A stretch of DNA of 25,124 nt from Aquificales bacterium (lineage in GTDB: Bacteria; Aquificota; Aquificia; Aquificales; Aquificaceae): NCBI GenBank assembly GCA_015491275.1, contig WFWF01000066.1, forward strand, positions 1 to 25,124, given 5' to 3'. The notes beneath the pieces were generated by a model. That model did no database searches. It was not told the origin of the DNA and worked only from the letters and a program-made list of their open reading frames with translations. Within the stretch, counting starts at the first letter, position 1; every line of letters begins with the position of its first letter. Of this stretch, positions 14,604-22,719 are shown piece after piece. The translations under genes were made by a program, and so were the position numbers.

Positions 14604-15342
14604 AACCCCGACTTTCCATATCAGCAAGGCTCCTATAAGATGCGGATTTTGTCGCTTTTTTTACCACCGCCACAAGATAAGCTTTTCCATCAGGTTTAAT
14701 GAATTCCTTGGTAATCGCCAAAGCATAAGGTCTTCCGAACTCTTTACGCAGGATATTTTCAAAGAATTCCATATCTTCCCTTATCCTCAGGGTCTCTTTA
14801 GTCTTATTGACAATGGTTGCTTTCAGAACCCTGTATTCCCACCCGCTCCATTCCTCTTGCACCACAATGAGCAATGACGGGGTGTCTATCGCATAAGTTC
14901 TGATTGTGACATCATATCCGGACGGAGGTTCACCTATAAGGGCAGCCTTGACCAGCCGCGCAAGAATTTCTTCATGTTCCCTCTCCTTTTCAATTGAAGG
15001 AGGCTCCTTGCGTGTTTGCTTTCTGGTGTCAACAATAGTAAGCTTACCCGGTGGTTTGGAAGAAGGTATAAGATAAAACAGGTAGCTCCTCCCGTCTTTT
15101 GTTCTTACGTAAAGGTCCGCTTTTTCTCCTTCCGTGACCCTTACCAAGACTTCTTTGCCTTTTACTTTTATACCCGCAAACTTACTTGATGTTAACGCCT
15201 TTTCAACTTCTTCCTGAAACACAAACAGAGTAAAAGCACTGTCAGACACCTCTACACTGACAGGTTCCCCCTTGTAGAGTATATCTTCAGCAAAAGCAAA
15301 ACATACAAAGGAAAAAATCGGAATCAAAAGCAGCTTACTCAT
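14569..15342 (-). CDS. traK: TraK, secretin-like periplasmic core protein
   Basis: The 257-aa protein has a signal peptide (MSKLLLIPIFSFVCFAFA), then a beta-rich N-terminal domain and a C-terminal domain with WEYRVLKATIVNKTKETLRI and a region ending in KPDGKAYLVAVVKK, as in F-type TraK (VirB9-like role). It is connected to TraV at the outer membrane and to TraB. It starts in an 8-nt overlap with traE and overlaps traB. Identification rests on gene order as much as on sequence. Confidence 0.82.
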   Translation of the reverse strand: MSKLLLIPIFSFVCFAFAEDILYKGEPVSVEVSDSAFTLFVFQEEVEKALTSSKFAGIKVKGKEVLVRVTEGEKADLYVRTKDGRSYLFYLIPSSKPPGKLTIVDTRKQTRKEPPSIEKEREHEEILARLVKAALIGEPPSGYDVTIRTYAIDTPSLLIVVQEEWSGWEYRVLKATIVNKTKETLRIREDMEFFENILRKEFGRPYALAITKEFIKPDGKAYLVAVVKKATKSASYRSLADMESRGYANAERQGQAD

Positions 15343-15859
15343 ATTTAAATCCCACCAGATACGGTTTTCCGTGAATTATCCGCATGTATAGTTTGAATAC
15401 CGCGGTTCTGTTTTCTATTTCTTCACCACCTATTACCTTTTTTAATCTCCCCCTGACCGATATTTCCTTCTTTTCGGCATCAAGGTTCCATGTACCTTCA
15501 AAAGGATAAAAGACCTGCTCTATTCTGTCCTTTCTTATGCGTTTTCCTTCTTCTATAAGGGCAAGCTTTACCTCATCAGTGTAAGCATATTGGGCGAGCA
15601 GTTTAACCCTTTCTTCAACGTTTTCAGGGTTAAAGTTGGTGATCAAATTTGTGAAGTACCGCGCCCACAGAAGTACATACTCTTTACCGTTTACATACAC
15701 CTTCTCGTAGGGCGGGAAATAAACAACTATTTCCCTTTTGAGAGATAGTGAGATAACAATAAACACAAGGGCAAGGTTCACCACAAGCAGGAAACCGACA
15801 AGTATGAGTAATATCTTGCTCTGTTCCCTCAGGTTCTCCCAAATTTCCAAATACCTCAA
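15335..15859 (-). CDS. traE: TraE, T4SS inner-membrane protein (VirB8-like role)
   Basis: The 174-aa protein has one N-terminal membrane helix (about 17-38) and a periplasmic domain that includes WARYFTNLITNFNPENVEERV, close to the TraE pattern, then VRGRLKKVIGGE and VFKLYMRI. It starts at TTG 15859 overlapping the traL stop (TTGA) behind AGGAGGTCAGGGC. It matches the F order traL-traE-traK-traB. Confidence 0.9.
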   Translation of the reverse strand: MRYLEIWENLREQSKILLILVGFLLVVNLALVFIVISLSLKREIVVYFPPYEKVYVNGKEYVLLWARYFTNLITNFNPENVEERVKLLAQYAYTDEVKLALIEEGKRIRKDRIEQVFYPFEGTWNLDAEKKEISVRGRLKKVIGGEEIENRTAVFKLYMRIIHGKPYLVGFKYE

Positions 15860-16140
15860 GCCCTGACCTCCTTCTCCGTCGGCGGTGCGGTGCCGTCGGG
15901 TGAATAGAAACCCAATTTGAACACAAGAAGCCTGTAATACCCCCTTCCCTTCTTTTTGACATATCTGTAATAAATAATGGATACAGCTAAACTTATGAGA
16001 AATCCTTTAAGCACACCGATCAGCCATATCAAAGGTATGACGAACACTAAGAAGACTATAAACATATCTATGGGTATTATTCCCAGTGCTTTCGGGTCAT
16101 CGTCCACATATCTCGGTATCCGGTAAACTTTACGCTCCAT
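15856..16140 (-). CDS. traL: TraL, T4SS inner-membrane protein (VirB3-like role)
   Basis: The 94-aa protein begins with YRIPRYVDDDPKALGIIPID, the TraL N-terminal pattern (iPryvD.p....), followed by two hydrophobic segments (about 24-60) and a charged end with RLLVFKLGFY. It lies 13 nt after the pilin gene, with a weak ribosome site, so it is probably translated with it. Confidence 0.88.
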   Translation of the reverse strand: MERKVYRIPRYVDDDPKALGIIPIDMFIVFLVFVIPLIWLIGVLKGFLISLAVSIIYYRYVKKKGRGYYRLLVFKLGFYSPDGTAPPTEKEVRA

Positions 16141-16153
16141 CGCTTACTACCGA

Positions 16154-16489
16154 TTACCAGTTTGTACCGAATGCGGCAGCTCCTGCTTCAAAAAACATTC
16201 TTGCGAATCCTACCAGTCCCCCTATGAAAACGGACAATATGACCCCGTATATGAGCGGTTTGAATGATTGCATTGCCACAGCCGCAATAACGGAAATAAG
16301 GATTCCGACCAACGTAATGGTTTTTCCCAAGTTACCCGTTATCCATGTGATCAGAAGATTGGAAAAGCTTCCCCACGGATCTGTTGTTTGGGCAAGAACC
16401 GGATTAATCATGCCTGCCACAAGAACAAGCAAAATAAATAAAGCAGCCACAAAGTTAGTGTCCGACAGAGACTTAAAATCCTTTCTCAT
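16154..16489 (-). CDS. traA: TraA-like propilin (VirB2 family)
   Basis: The 111-aa protein has a long leader ending at NPVLA|Q (cleavage near residue 33), then a mature part of about 78 aa with two hydrophobic helices around 53-72 and 78-100 and a small loop (MQSFKP). This is the conjugative pilin layout. Gene position just before traL is as in F. The ATG follows AGGAGGTATATGTC. The sequence is divergent, so no exact pilin is named. Confidence 0.8.
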   Translation of the reverse strand: MRKDFKSLSDTNFVAALFILLVLVAGMINPVLAQTTDPWGSFSNLLITWITGNLGKTITLVGILISVIAAVAMQSFKPLIYGVILSVFIGGLVGFARMFFEAGAAAFGTNW

Positions 16490-16673
16490 GACATATACCT
16501 CCTTTTAAATTTGAGATTGCATTCTTGACATACTCGTCTACCCAGTAAATCCGTTCTTCCAGCTCCTCCGAACGTAGCTTTTCATCAGCCCGCATGGCTT
16601 CTTCAAGAAGCGTCCTGAACTTCTCAAAATGAAATTTTGCACCTTCAAGGAAGATCAAAGCCCTCTGGTCCAT
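16473..16673 (-). CDS. Small helical hypothetical protein, 66 aa
   Basis: A strongly charged, single-helix-like protein with one Cys near the end. ATG follows GGAGGAGTCCC at about 5 nt. It overlaps the OmpA-like gene by 29 nt and the pilin gene by 17 nt, so it belongs to the operon. No family recognised. It may act in pilin or core assembly or regulation. Confidence 0.6.
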   Translation of the reverse strand: MDQRALIFLEGAKFHFEKFRTLLEEAMRADEKLRSEELEERIYWVDEYVKNAISNLKGGICHEKGF

Positions 16674-17100
16674 GGGACTCCTCCACTTCTACTTTTCTGC
16701 ATTCCCTGTAAAATTTGCTCTTGGGAACCCAACAATGATCTTCGCCCTCGGCTCTGATTGATTTGACGACTATACCCCTTTTCTTCAGAATGTCCGCAAC
16801 ACTCTCTGCCCTCTTTCTAGACAATATATGGTTATATTTCCTACTGCCTTCCGGGGAAGCAAAACCGGATACGATAACCTCATCCCCTTTTCCGAATACC
16901 CTCAGCTTCTTCTCCTCTCTATTTCCCAACTTATAGGAATTCAAATCAAAATAAACAGTTGTTTTTTTAACATATACATATCTCTTGTTTTCGGGATACT
17001 TTATTTCAACAAAATCACCCGTTTCGGTCCCTTGGTATATCAAAACACTTAACAAAAGGGGTAACATGATGATTATGAATTGTAAACAGCTATTTTCCAA
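16645..17100 (-). CDS. OmpA-like peptidoglycan-binding protein, 151 aa
   Basis: After an N-terminal hydrophobic helix, the protein has an OmpA C-terminal-type domain: VYFDLNSYKL, VSGFASPEGSRKYNHILS and RKRAESVADILKKRGI match the fold's conserved G.aSpeGs..yN..LS..RA..V...L...GI pattern. These domains hold cell-wall peptidoglycan. The TTG at 17100 has TTAGGTG before it; an ATG 33 nt later has no ribosome site. It heads the minus-strand operon, before traA. It may help the T4SS cross the wall. The N-terminus is a signal peptide or an anchor. Confidence 0.72.
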   Translation of the reverse strand: MENSCLQFIIIMLPLLLSVLIYQGTETGDFVEIKYPENKRYVYVKKTTVYFDLNSYKLGNREEKKLRVFGKGDEVIVSGFASPEGSRKYNHILSRKRAESVADILKKRGIVVKSIRAEGEDHCWVPKSKFYRECRKVEVEESHGPEGFDLP

Positions 17101-17191
17101 AAAACACCTAATAAAGCTTCAACTTATGAAGTTATAACTTCAAAAACAAGCACAAGCTTTTTTGATTCACAAAATTAAAAAGCTAAAAATA
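17101..17191. promoter_or_regulatory. Divergent promoter region with GAAGTT-type palindrome
   Basis: This AT-rich gap separates the two divergent T4SS operons. GAAGTTATAACTTC at 17128-17141 is a perfect 14-bp palindrome, and a further AACTT half-site sits just left of it (17121-17125). Its centre contains TATAAC on both strands, a possible -10 element in each direction. No good -35 is seen. It is likely the operator and promoter for both transfer operons. Confidence 0.45.
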
Positions 17192-17809
17192 ATGTTTGTG
17201 AGACCCTTATACATTTCCATGCTTGCAGGTTTGTGTGCATTCTTATTTAATACGGGCGTTGCTGCTTTGGAGCACCTAGGTATTTATGGCAGGGTATATC
17301 CGATTAAGGAAGAAAGCATCCTTGAAAGATTAAAACATGCCAGATTACCCAATATACGTAGGGAAGATATAGAAAAGAAACTCATTGAATCCGCGGAAAT
17401 AGACCTCGGGCTTCCCGTTGCAAAGTCGCTCAGGATTTATGAAGAAAATCTGATTCTTAAAGCACAAAAAGATTTAACCGTGGGGGGAAAGATTATAGCG
17501 AGGAAGGGGGAAACTATAGACGCACTTGAGAAGATGACACTTAGCAGGGTATATGTGTTTCTTGAGGATTATATGATAAGGGATTTTATAAATTTTGCGA
17601 GGAAATACCCCACAACATTCCTTATTACCAAGGGCAACGTTCTTGAGGCAAGGATGAGGTACCCCGATCTAACCATCTATATGGCGGTACCCATTATCGT
17701 TGACAGACTGGGAATAACAGCGGTTCCCACACTTGTTTACCAGTCAGAAAACAAACTTGTAAAGGTGGAGGTTCCATGGGCGGAAGGAAAAGCGCTATTG
17801 CCTTTTTGA
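17192..17809 (+). CDS. traW: TraW, F-type pilus assembly periplasmic protein
   Basis: The protein (about 205 aa from this ATG) has a signal peptide, then EHLGIYGRVYPIKEESIL, the TraW N-terminal signature (lG..G.vYpI.E.dll). Later come DLTVGGKIIARKGETIDALE and a cis-Pro-like AVPTLVYQSE near the end, also family features. A TTG 30 nt upstream is an alternative start; neither has a clear ribosome site, so the mRNA may be leaderless or weakly translated. TraW helps pilus assembly with TraU, TrbC and others. Confidence 0.85.
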   Translation: MFVRPLYISMLAGLCAFLFNTGVAALEHLGIYGRVYPIKEESILERLKHARLPNIRREDIEKKLIESAEIDLGLPVAKSLRIYEENLILKAQKDLTVGGKIIARKGETIDALEKMTLSRVYVFLEDYMIRDFINFARKYPTTFLITKGNVLEARMRYPDLTIYMAVPIIVDRLGITAVPTLVYQSENKLVKVEVPWAEGKALLPF

Positions 17810-18756
17810 TCTTCCTTTCTGCTACATACGCCAACCCTCCCTGCATAGACCCAATATCTACGGTGGATTGGTCATTTTTCACCGACACGCTTGAAATAAT
17901 AGGTACGTGTTCATGCTCCACATCCGGGAAGTTGAAGGTAGGTGTGCATGTTAGGTTGGCGGAACCTATAGCTTTCATAGAAGTTCCGAGGCGTGCGTGG
18001 GAGTTCCCGTGTTTCGGTTTTGAAAGAAGCGGTTTGTCCGTAAGGGAAAAGGACGGTACGAACCAATCGGAAGGAGCATCCAAAGTCAATGTCCACTATA
18101 TCAAATACCCTGTTTTTGGTGTTCTAAACATAGCAATGGACAACCTATGTGTAGACAAAAGCACAAGTTTTGATTTAGTCCCTACGGGTTTCAGCGAACT
18201 AAACCCTTTGATATGGGATGATAAACTGGCTTCCTTGATTCAGCCTTGGAAGTTGTTTTTTGCGTCACCGGCGGCCCAAATAACATGCTTGGCGGATTGT
18301 GTAGCTACATCAACAGCTCCGGAAGCATCAGAATCACTAAGAAACTCCATGTTTTGGTGTGCAGGATGTTGGGGGACAATTTTTCCGGATACCACAACCA
18401 CGTACGGACTTAATGCGATAACCGAAAGCGGTTTAATAGCAACAAGAATTTTGGATGTGATGCATGAGTCAGCACAATTACTCGTCTACAAGGAAGCTTC
18501 CGGGCTTTCATTCATAGCAGATGTTATGGATGTAAGCGTTCCTTCCTTTGATGTCAAATGCCAACCGTTCTACTTTCCCGCAATAGTCAAATCTCAATAC
18601 TGGCTCAACCTTGCATATCCGGCTCCGGAGGAAGCTGTTCCTATAGGAGATTGGGGTCTCAAATGGGCACTTATGAAATCCCGACCGGGAGAGGAAAACT
18701 TTGTATGGGTAGTTTGGAGAATCAGGGATTGCTGTGTGGGGTTACAGTTCCCATGA
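17776..18756 (+). CDS. traU: TraU, F-type mating-pair and pilus assembly protein
   Basis: The 326-aa periplasmic protein has a signal peptide (LIFLSATYA), then CIDPISTVDWSFF and GTCSCSTSGKLKVGV, typical for TraU, whose family is rich in conserved cysteines. A later Cys-rich middle (LADCVATSTAPE, FWCAGCWGTIFPDT) is also conserved. The ATG follows GTGGAGG and overlaps traW by 34 nt. Disulfide assistance from the DsbC-like protein and TraF is expected. Confidence 0.92.
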   Translation: MGGRKSAIAFLIFLSATYANPPCIDPISTVDWSFFTDTLEIIGTCSCSTSGKLKVGVHVRLAEPIAFIEVPRRAWEFPCFGFERSGLSVREKDGTNQSEGASKVNVHYIKYPVFGVLNIAMDNLCVDKSTSFDLVPTGFSELNPLIWDDKLASLIQPWKLFFASPAAQITCLADCVATSTAPEASESLRNSMFWCAGCWGTIFPDTTTTYGLNAITESGLIATRILDVMHESAQLLVYKEASGLSFIADVMDVSVPSFDVKCQPFYFPAIVKSQYWLNLAYPAPEEAVPIGDWGLKWALMKSRPGEENFVWVVWRIRDCCVGLQFP

Positions 18757-19583
18757 TCATGGCTGTTATGATCAGTGCCGCTTTGTCTTTTGCTTGCAAT
18801 ACAAATACGGTATGCGAAGACTATAAATTTCTCCTGCCAGACAAAAGACAAACGGAAAAGGTAAGGAAAGATTTTGAAATGCTCAAAAATAATAGGATTA
18901 ATACAAATGCCGAAGATTTTCTTCCCGAAAAATATGAGGTAAATAAAATCAAAGAAAAGTATAAATATCTGGAACCTGACAAAGCACAGATAGAAAAAGT
19001 AAAAAGGGATTTTGAAAAACTCAAGAATAGGAGAGTAAAAATAAATACAAAGAGGCTACTTCCCACCGAGGACAAAATAAAGGAAATAAGGGAAAAGTAT
19101 AAACATCTAACGGAATTTAACAAAGAGGAAATAGAGAAGCTGAAGGATGCACTTCTTACGAGCGCCGGTCAGAAAAGAGTGTGGGAAAGTGTTTTTAAAA
19201 CCCCTTCACCGAAGGATAAGGGTTCTAAAGAGAAGGTGATATTCTACTTGTTCTCCAGAAGTGTTCCTGCTACCACGGTAGACAATGTTTTCAGTCAAGC
19301 AAAAAAGTTAAAGGGGATAAAGTTCTACGGTGTCATAAGAGGAATTGATAGAGAAGCTTTGCATTATATAACTTCCCTTAAGAATTTCGGAGAGGTAAGG
19401 ATAAAGATAAATCCCCTCATCTTTGAAAAGGTCGGAGCGGAAGTTGTACCCGCATTTGTTTTCGCCGAGTGTAGAACAGTCATGGGTATTTTAAGAGCAG
19501 GGAATTGCGAATTCAAAGCGGTTCTCTACGGGGACGTTTCTCTTGAATGGGCTGTTGAAAGATACGAAGGAGGAATAAGATGA
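18753..19583 (+). CDS. trbC: TrbC, F-type pilus assembly protein with internal repeat
   Basis: The 276-aa protein starts in an ATGA overlap with the traU stop; a reading back to 18558 overlaps traU and is not used. After a hydrophobic N-terminus there are two tandem 46-residue copies (residues 24-69 and 70-115), then the TrbC domain: FYLFSRSVPATTVDNVFSQA, GVIRGIDREA, INPLIFEKVGAEVVPAFVF. F-type TrbC helps process or assemble the pilus. The N-terminal repeat is rich in Lys/Glu and looks coiled-coil. It is unusual. Confidence 0.88.
   Translation: MIMAVMISAALSFACNTNTVCEDYKFLLPDKRQTEKVRKDFEMLKNNRINTNAEDFLPEKYEVNKIKEKYKYLEPDKAQIEKVKRDFEKLKNRRVKINTKRLLPTEDKIKEIREKYKHLTEFNKEEIEKLKDALLTSAGQKRVWESVFKTPSPKDKGSKEKVIFYLFSRSVPATTVDNVFSQAKKLKGIKFYGVIRGIDREALHYITSLKNFGEVRIKINPLIFEKVGAEVVPAFVFAECRTVMGILRAGNCEFKAVLYGDVSLEWAVERYEGGIR
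18822..19097 (+). repeat. Two tandem 138-bp units within trbC
   Basis: TAT codons of the repeated YK start at 18822, 18960 and 19098, exactly 138 bp apart. Units encode YKFLLPDKRQTEKV... and YKYLEPDKAQIEKV...; a third YKHL begins another partial copy. The copies are diverged at the DNA level but clear as protein. Confidence 0.85.
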
Positions 19584-20389
19584 AAACTGCTTTTCCGAAT
19601 ATATTGATTTTGATTGTTGCAACAATCTCCTTTTCACAAAACCCTCAACAAGAGATTGAAAAGTGGAGAAACATAATGCAGAATTTTACACCTCAACAAG
19701 CCGAACAGAACCTCAGGCAAGGTGCAGGTTTTCAAACTTATGAAAATGACCTCGGATCCCTTATTGATCAACAAAGGCAACAAGACATACTTGATCTCTT
19801 CCAAATGTTTAAAAGTAAACCCGTAAGAGAGTTTACGTGCTATCAGGTAAGAAAAATAAAAGTAAATACAAAATGGAAATGCTCCTCTGACGGTAGATTG
19901 TATGAGGATGAACCTACATGTAAGTTGAACTGCATGAAGCAGTACAAATGTTCCCAACTGCCTTGTTACACAGTCGCATATTGCGAAAGATTGGGTTTCA
20001 GTGGAAAATATGTTTGTCCGATAAACAAAACCAGATGCAAGGCTCAGTGCATAGGAATTTTAGGGCATTCTTCCTGTTCTTATTCGTGTCCTCTTGGCGA
20101 CTACCCCTGCGTTGAGGATATTCCGGGCGTTGCATATTGTTCCCCATTCAAATGTGTAGGCAATATAAACGGAAAATCATACTGTATGACTGGTAATATA
20201 ACCTCACCCATAAATGCAAATGTTATAGGAATGTGGTGGTGCTCCGGAGATAGAACTTGGCTGACTACACAAAAAGAATGTATGAAGAACTGCCCTTATT
20301 ATACTTGCGAAATGAACGGAAAGGTCTATACGGGGCTTGATACATGTAAAGTTAACTGCAGGGAGGTTTATCCTTGCGAGGTTTTCTGA
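19580..20389 (+). CDS. Cys-rich exported protein, 269 aa, between trbC and traN
   Basis: It has a signal peptide (ending near SFSQ) and no recognised domain in the first ~85 residues, then a Cys-rich region with repeated Trp/Cys modules: WKCSSDGRLYEDEPTC...NC...YKC near 107-135, GKYVCPINKTRCKAQC, and WWCSGDRTW...C...NC...YTC near 220-245, with MNGKVYTGLDTCKVNC at the end. It starts in ATGA overlap with trbC. I do not recognise it; it resembles TraN-type Cys-repeat extracellular regions. F has no known counterpart here. It may be a surface or adhesion partner. Confidence 0.72.
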   Translation: MKTAFPNILILIVATISFSQNPQQEIEKWRNIMQNFTPQQAEQNLRQGAGFQTYENDLGSLIDQQRQQDILDLFQMFKSKPVREFTCYQVRKIKVNTKWKCSSDGRLYEDEPTCKLNCMKQYKCSQLPCYTVAYCERLGFSGKYVCPINKTRCKAQCIGILGHSSCSYSCPLGDYPCVEDIPGVAYCSPFKCVGNINGKSYCMTGNITSPINANVIGMWWCSGDRTWLTTQKECMKNCPYYTCEMNGKVYTGLDTCKVNCREVYPCEVF

Positions 20390-22719
20390 TAGGGTTACTG
20401 CTTTTAACCCTTGCGTGGGGAGTCATAGATGAAAGTCTCGTTGACCCAGGGCTTGTAGAGGAAAACATAGAAACAAATTGCCCTGCGGATCCCACATTCG
20501 GCGGGCAGTGCCAACTTGTATCAAGCAGGATCCTTGAACCTTCAGAATGCAGAGAAATAGACGGAGTAAGGTTCTGTAGGGAGTGGTGGAAGAAGGAATT
20601 CGTTTACAAATGTAATGGTGATGTGAGTATAGACCAACTCATTTCTGCAGCAGAGGGTTTGGATTATTGTGATTACAAAAGGGAATGTGCACAATGGGAG
20701 GATATTCCTAAAAAAGGCGGTATAGTTAGCTGCAGAACCTACTATGACAAGAATAGACCGGGATGTTACGAAAATCCTTATCAGCCCCAATGCATAGCAG
20801 ATGATTGCGGAGATCTTTTTGAAAGGTGCAAACTCCTTGATCAAATAAGTTATTCTGACATACCCGATCCCGCAAATATGTCGGTTTCCGGCGTTTCTGT
20901 AAGTGTATATACATTTTCATGTCCACCCGATGTAAGAAAAGTATGCAGAAAGTGGAAGGTAACAAAAGTATGTCCTGACGGAACAACAACTGTATGTAAC
21001 ACCGTGTCTTCCTGTAAAAAATATGAAAACCAAACTATTAAAGAATACGAACCGGGCTCATGTTTGATAAACAGGCCATTTAAAACATACACGGTAATAA
21101 AAAATTCACCTGAGGCGATTAAGTTAAGGAATAATCCGCTATGCATAAAAATGAACGAAAAAGCGGAAATTAAGGATACCGTGGGGATATTCTCATGGGG
21201 TTGGGACGGGGATTATGGTGATTCTTGTTGCGCCTTTCTCGGAAGTTGCTCGTGCGAGAGTTATGTTACAGGACTTTCCATCAGGGATCCAGATACTGCA
21301 AGATGGCTGAAAGGATCGCAAAAATGCTACAAAGTAAGCGGTAAGTCGGAAGTTTTTCCGAAAGGACAACAGCTTGTAAGCTTCTTTGAAGACTATATAA
21401 GGGGTACGCTAAAACTGCCATATTATGTGGTATCCGTTAATCTACTGGCAAAAAAGGAAATATCAACAAATCCTTATGACACAGCTTGCTTTGGGGATTC
21501 AGATGATGGAAACAGATATTACCGAATTCCTATAAGTTTGCAAGTAACATATGAAACATATAAATGTTTCTCGGATAAACTTGATAAGGAAGAAGTTTAT
21601 TCGTCTTGCAATATAAATCCATCATGCGTTTTCGTATCATCCGTCGATAATCTTGAAACCTTAGAGTGCTATGCCTTTGAACTTGATTTTGAGGATGTAA
21701 CAAAATCCGTGTGTTCAAAATATAACATAATGTACAGATGTCCGTATGAAAGTAAAACGTCCCGCTGCGTAGAATGGGAAACAAAGACGGTTTGTAACGA
21801 TGGAGATGTAACAATACCTCCCCTTGCCCTCGAGGGCAAAGATTTTTCTCAAGACTTTTCAAAGGCCATAGGAATGGCTCAGGCGTTAAACGAAATTAAG
21901 CATATATGGACGGGGGAACCGCAAATTTGTGAAAGCGGATGGTGGAGTCCCGTAGCGGAGGATCCCGCAAAATACTTCATAAGTAAAGCAGTCAGTTATG
22001 TTATATCAAAGTTCGGTCCGGCGGTGGCTGATGCCGCAGAAGAGTTTTTCCAAAATGCATCCGCCTGCATAAATCCCGCCCTGGCAGACGCAGGTGTTGA
22101 CGGTGTTAAGGAATGTATGGCACAAGTAGCAGAATCCTCTTATTCAGACGGCAATTCCTTCCTGTCTCTGATGTGCGGGGGTTCACCGGTCTTTTGCGGG
22201 GCAACGGCATTTTTGGGTAGTCCGGCGGTTGCTTTCGCCATCAGTGTTGCTTGGGACATTATCTCCTCCTTTGATAAGTGTAACTCCTGTACTTCGGAAA
22301 AATGTGCCAACAGACACAATGATTACAGAGAATATGTCCTTATATCAAAAGGCTTGTGTCACTATGTAGGTTCAAAATGCTCATGGGAAATAAATCTCGG
22401 ACTTGCGAAAGCCTGTATGAGGGTGGCATATAAACATTGTTGCTATGACTCAAAGTTTGCAAGGATCCTCGTTGAACAGGCTTACAAGCAACTGGGATAT
22501 GACTTCGGAAATTACTACAATCCGAACTGTTCCGCTCTAACACTAAACGATATTAAAAAGCTTGACTTTTCAAAGATGGACTTTTCAGAGCTTGCAGCGG
22601 AAATAGAAGCAAAAATGCAAATAAAAATTAGTGAGGATGAAATCAGACAAAAAATTGAAGAGTTTTTCAGCGGTGATGTGCAACCTACAGGAGAGACCCC
22701 GTGGGGGACTGAACAATGA
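20374..22719 (+). CDS. traN: TraN, mating-pair stabilisation outer-membrane protein
   Basis: The 781-aa protein is Cys-rich throughout and starts at TTG 20374 behind GGGAGG, with a short signal peptide. The C-terminal region HCCYDSKFARILVEQAYKQL, then PNCSALTLNDIKKLDF, is the hallmark of TraN (CC-fdSklarii....Q and C.glt...i..ldf). TraN contacts the recipient surface. It overlaps the 269-aa gene and its stop overlaps traF. Its many cysteines fit the disulfide enzymes in this element. Confidence 0.92.
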   Translation: MRGFLIGLLLLTLAWGVIDESLVDPGLVEENIETNCPADPTFGGQCQLVSSRILEPSECREIDGVRFCREWWKKEFVYKCNGDVSIDQLISAAEGLDYCDYKRECAQWEDIPKKGGIVSCRTYYDKNRPGCYENPYQPQCIADDCGDLFERCKLLDQISYSDIPDPANMSVSGVSVSVYTFSCPPDVRKVCRKWKVTKVCPDGTTTVCNTVSSCKKYENQTIKEYEPGSCLINRPFKTYTVIKNSPEAIKLRNNPLCIKMNEKAEIKDTVGIFSWGWDGDYGDSCCAFLGSCSCESYVTGLSIRDPDTARWLKGSQKCYKVSGKSEVFPKGQQLVSFFEDYIRGTLKLPYYVVSVNLLAKKEISTNPYDTACFGDSDDGNRYYRIPISLQVTYETYKCFSDKLDKEEVYSSCNINPSCVFVSSVDNLETLECYAFELDFEDVTKSVCSKYNIMYRCPYESKTSRCVEWETKTVCNDGDVTIPPLALEGKDFSQDFSKAIGMAQALNEIKHIWTGEPQICESGWWSPVAEDPAKYFISKAVSYVISKFGPAVADAAEEFFQNASACINPALADAGVDGVKECMAQVAESSYSDGNSFLSLMCGGSPVFCGATAFLGSPAVAFAISVAWDIISSFDKCNSCTSEKCANRHNDYREYVLISKGLCHYVGSKCSWEINLGLAKACMRVAYKHCCYDSKFARILVEQAYKQLGYDFGNYYNPNCSALTLNDIKKLDFSKMDFSELAAEIEAKMQIKISEDEIRQKIEEFFSGDVQPTGETPWGTEQ

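Noticed and set aside
11634..14877. Plus-strand ORFs of 60-187 aa across the transfer operon
   Set aside because: They are opposite-frame shadows of traC, traV, dsbC-like, traB and traK genes, with no SD or known family.
18558..18752. Upstream start for TrbC
   Set aside because: It lies wholly inside traU; the ATG at 18753 is in the usual ATGA overlap and begins a hydrophobic signal.
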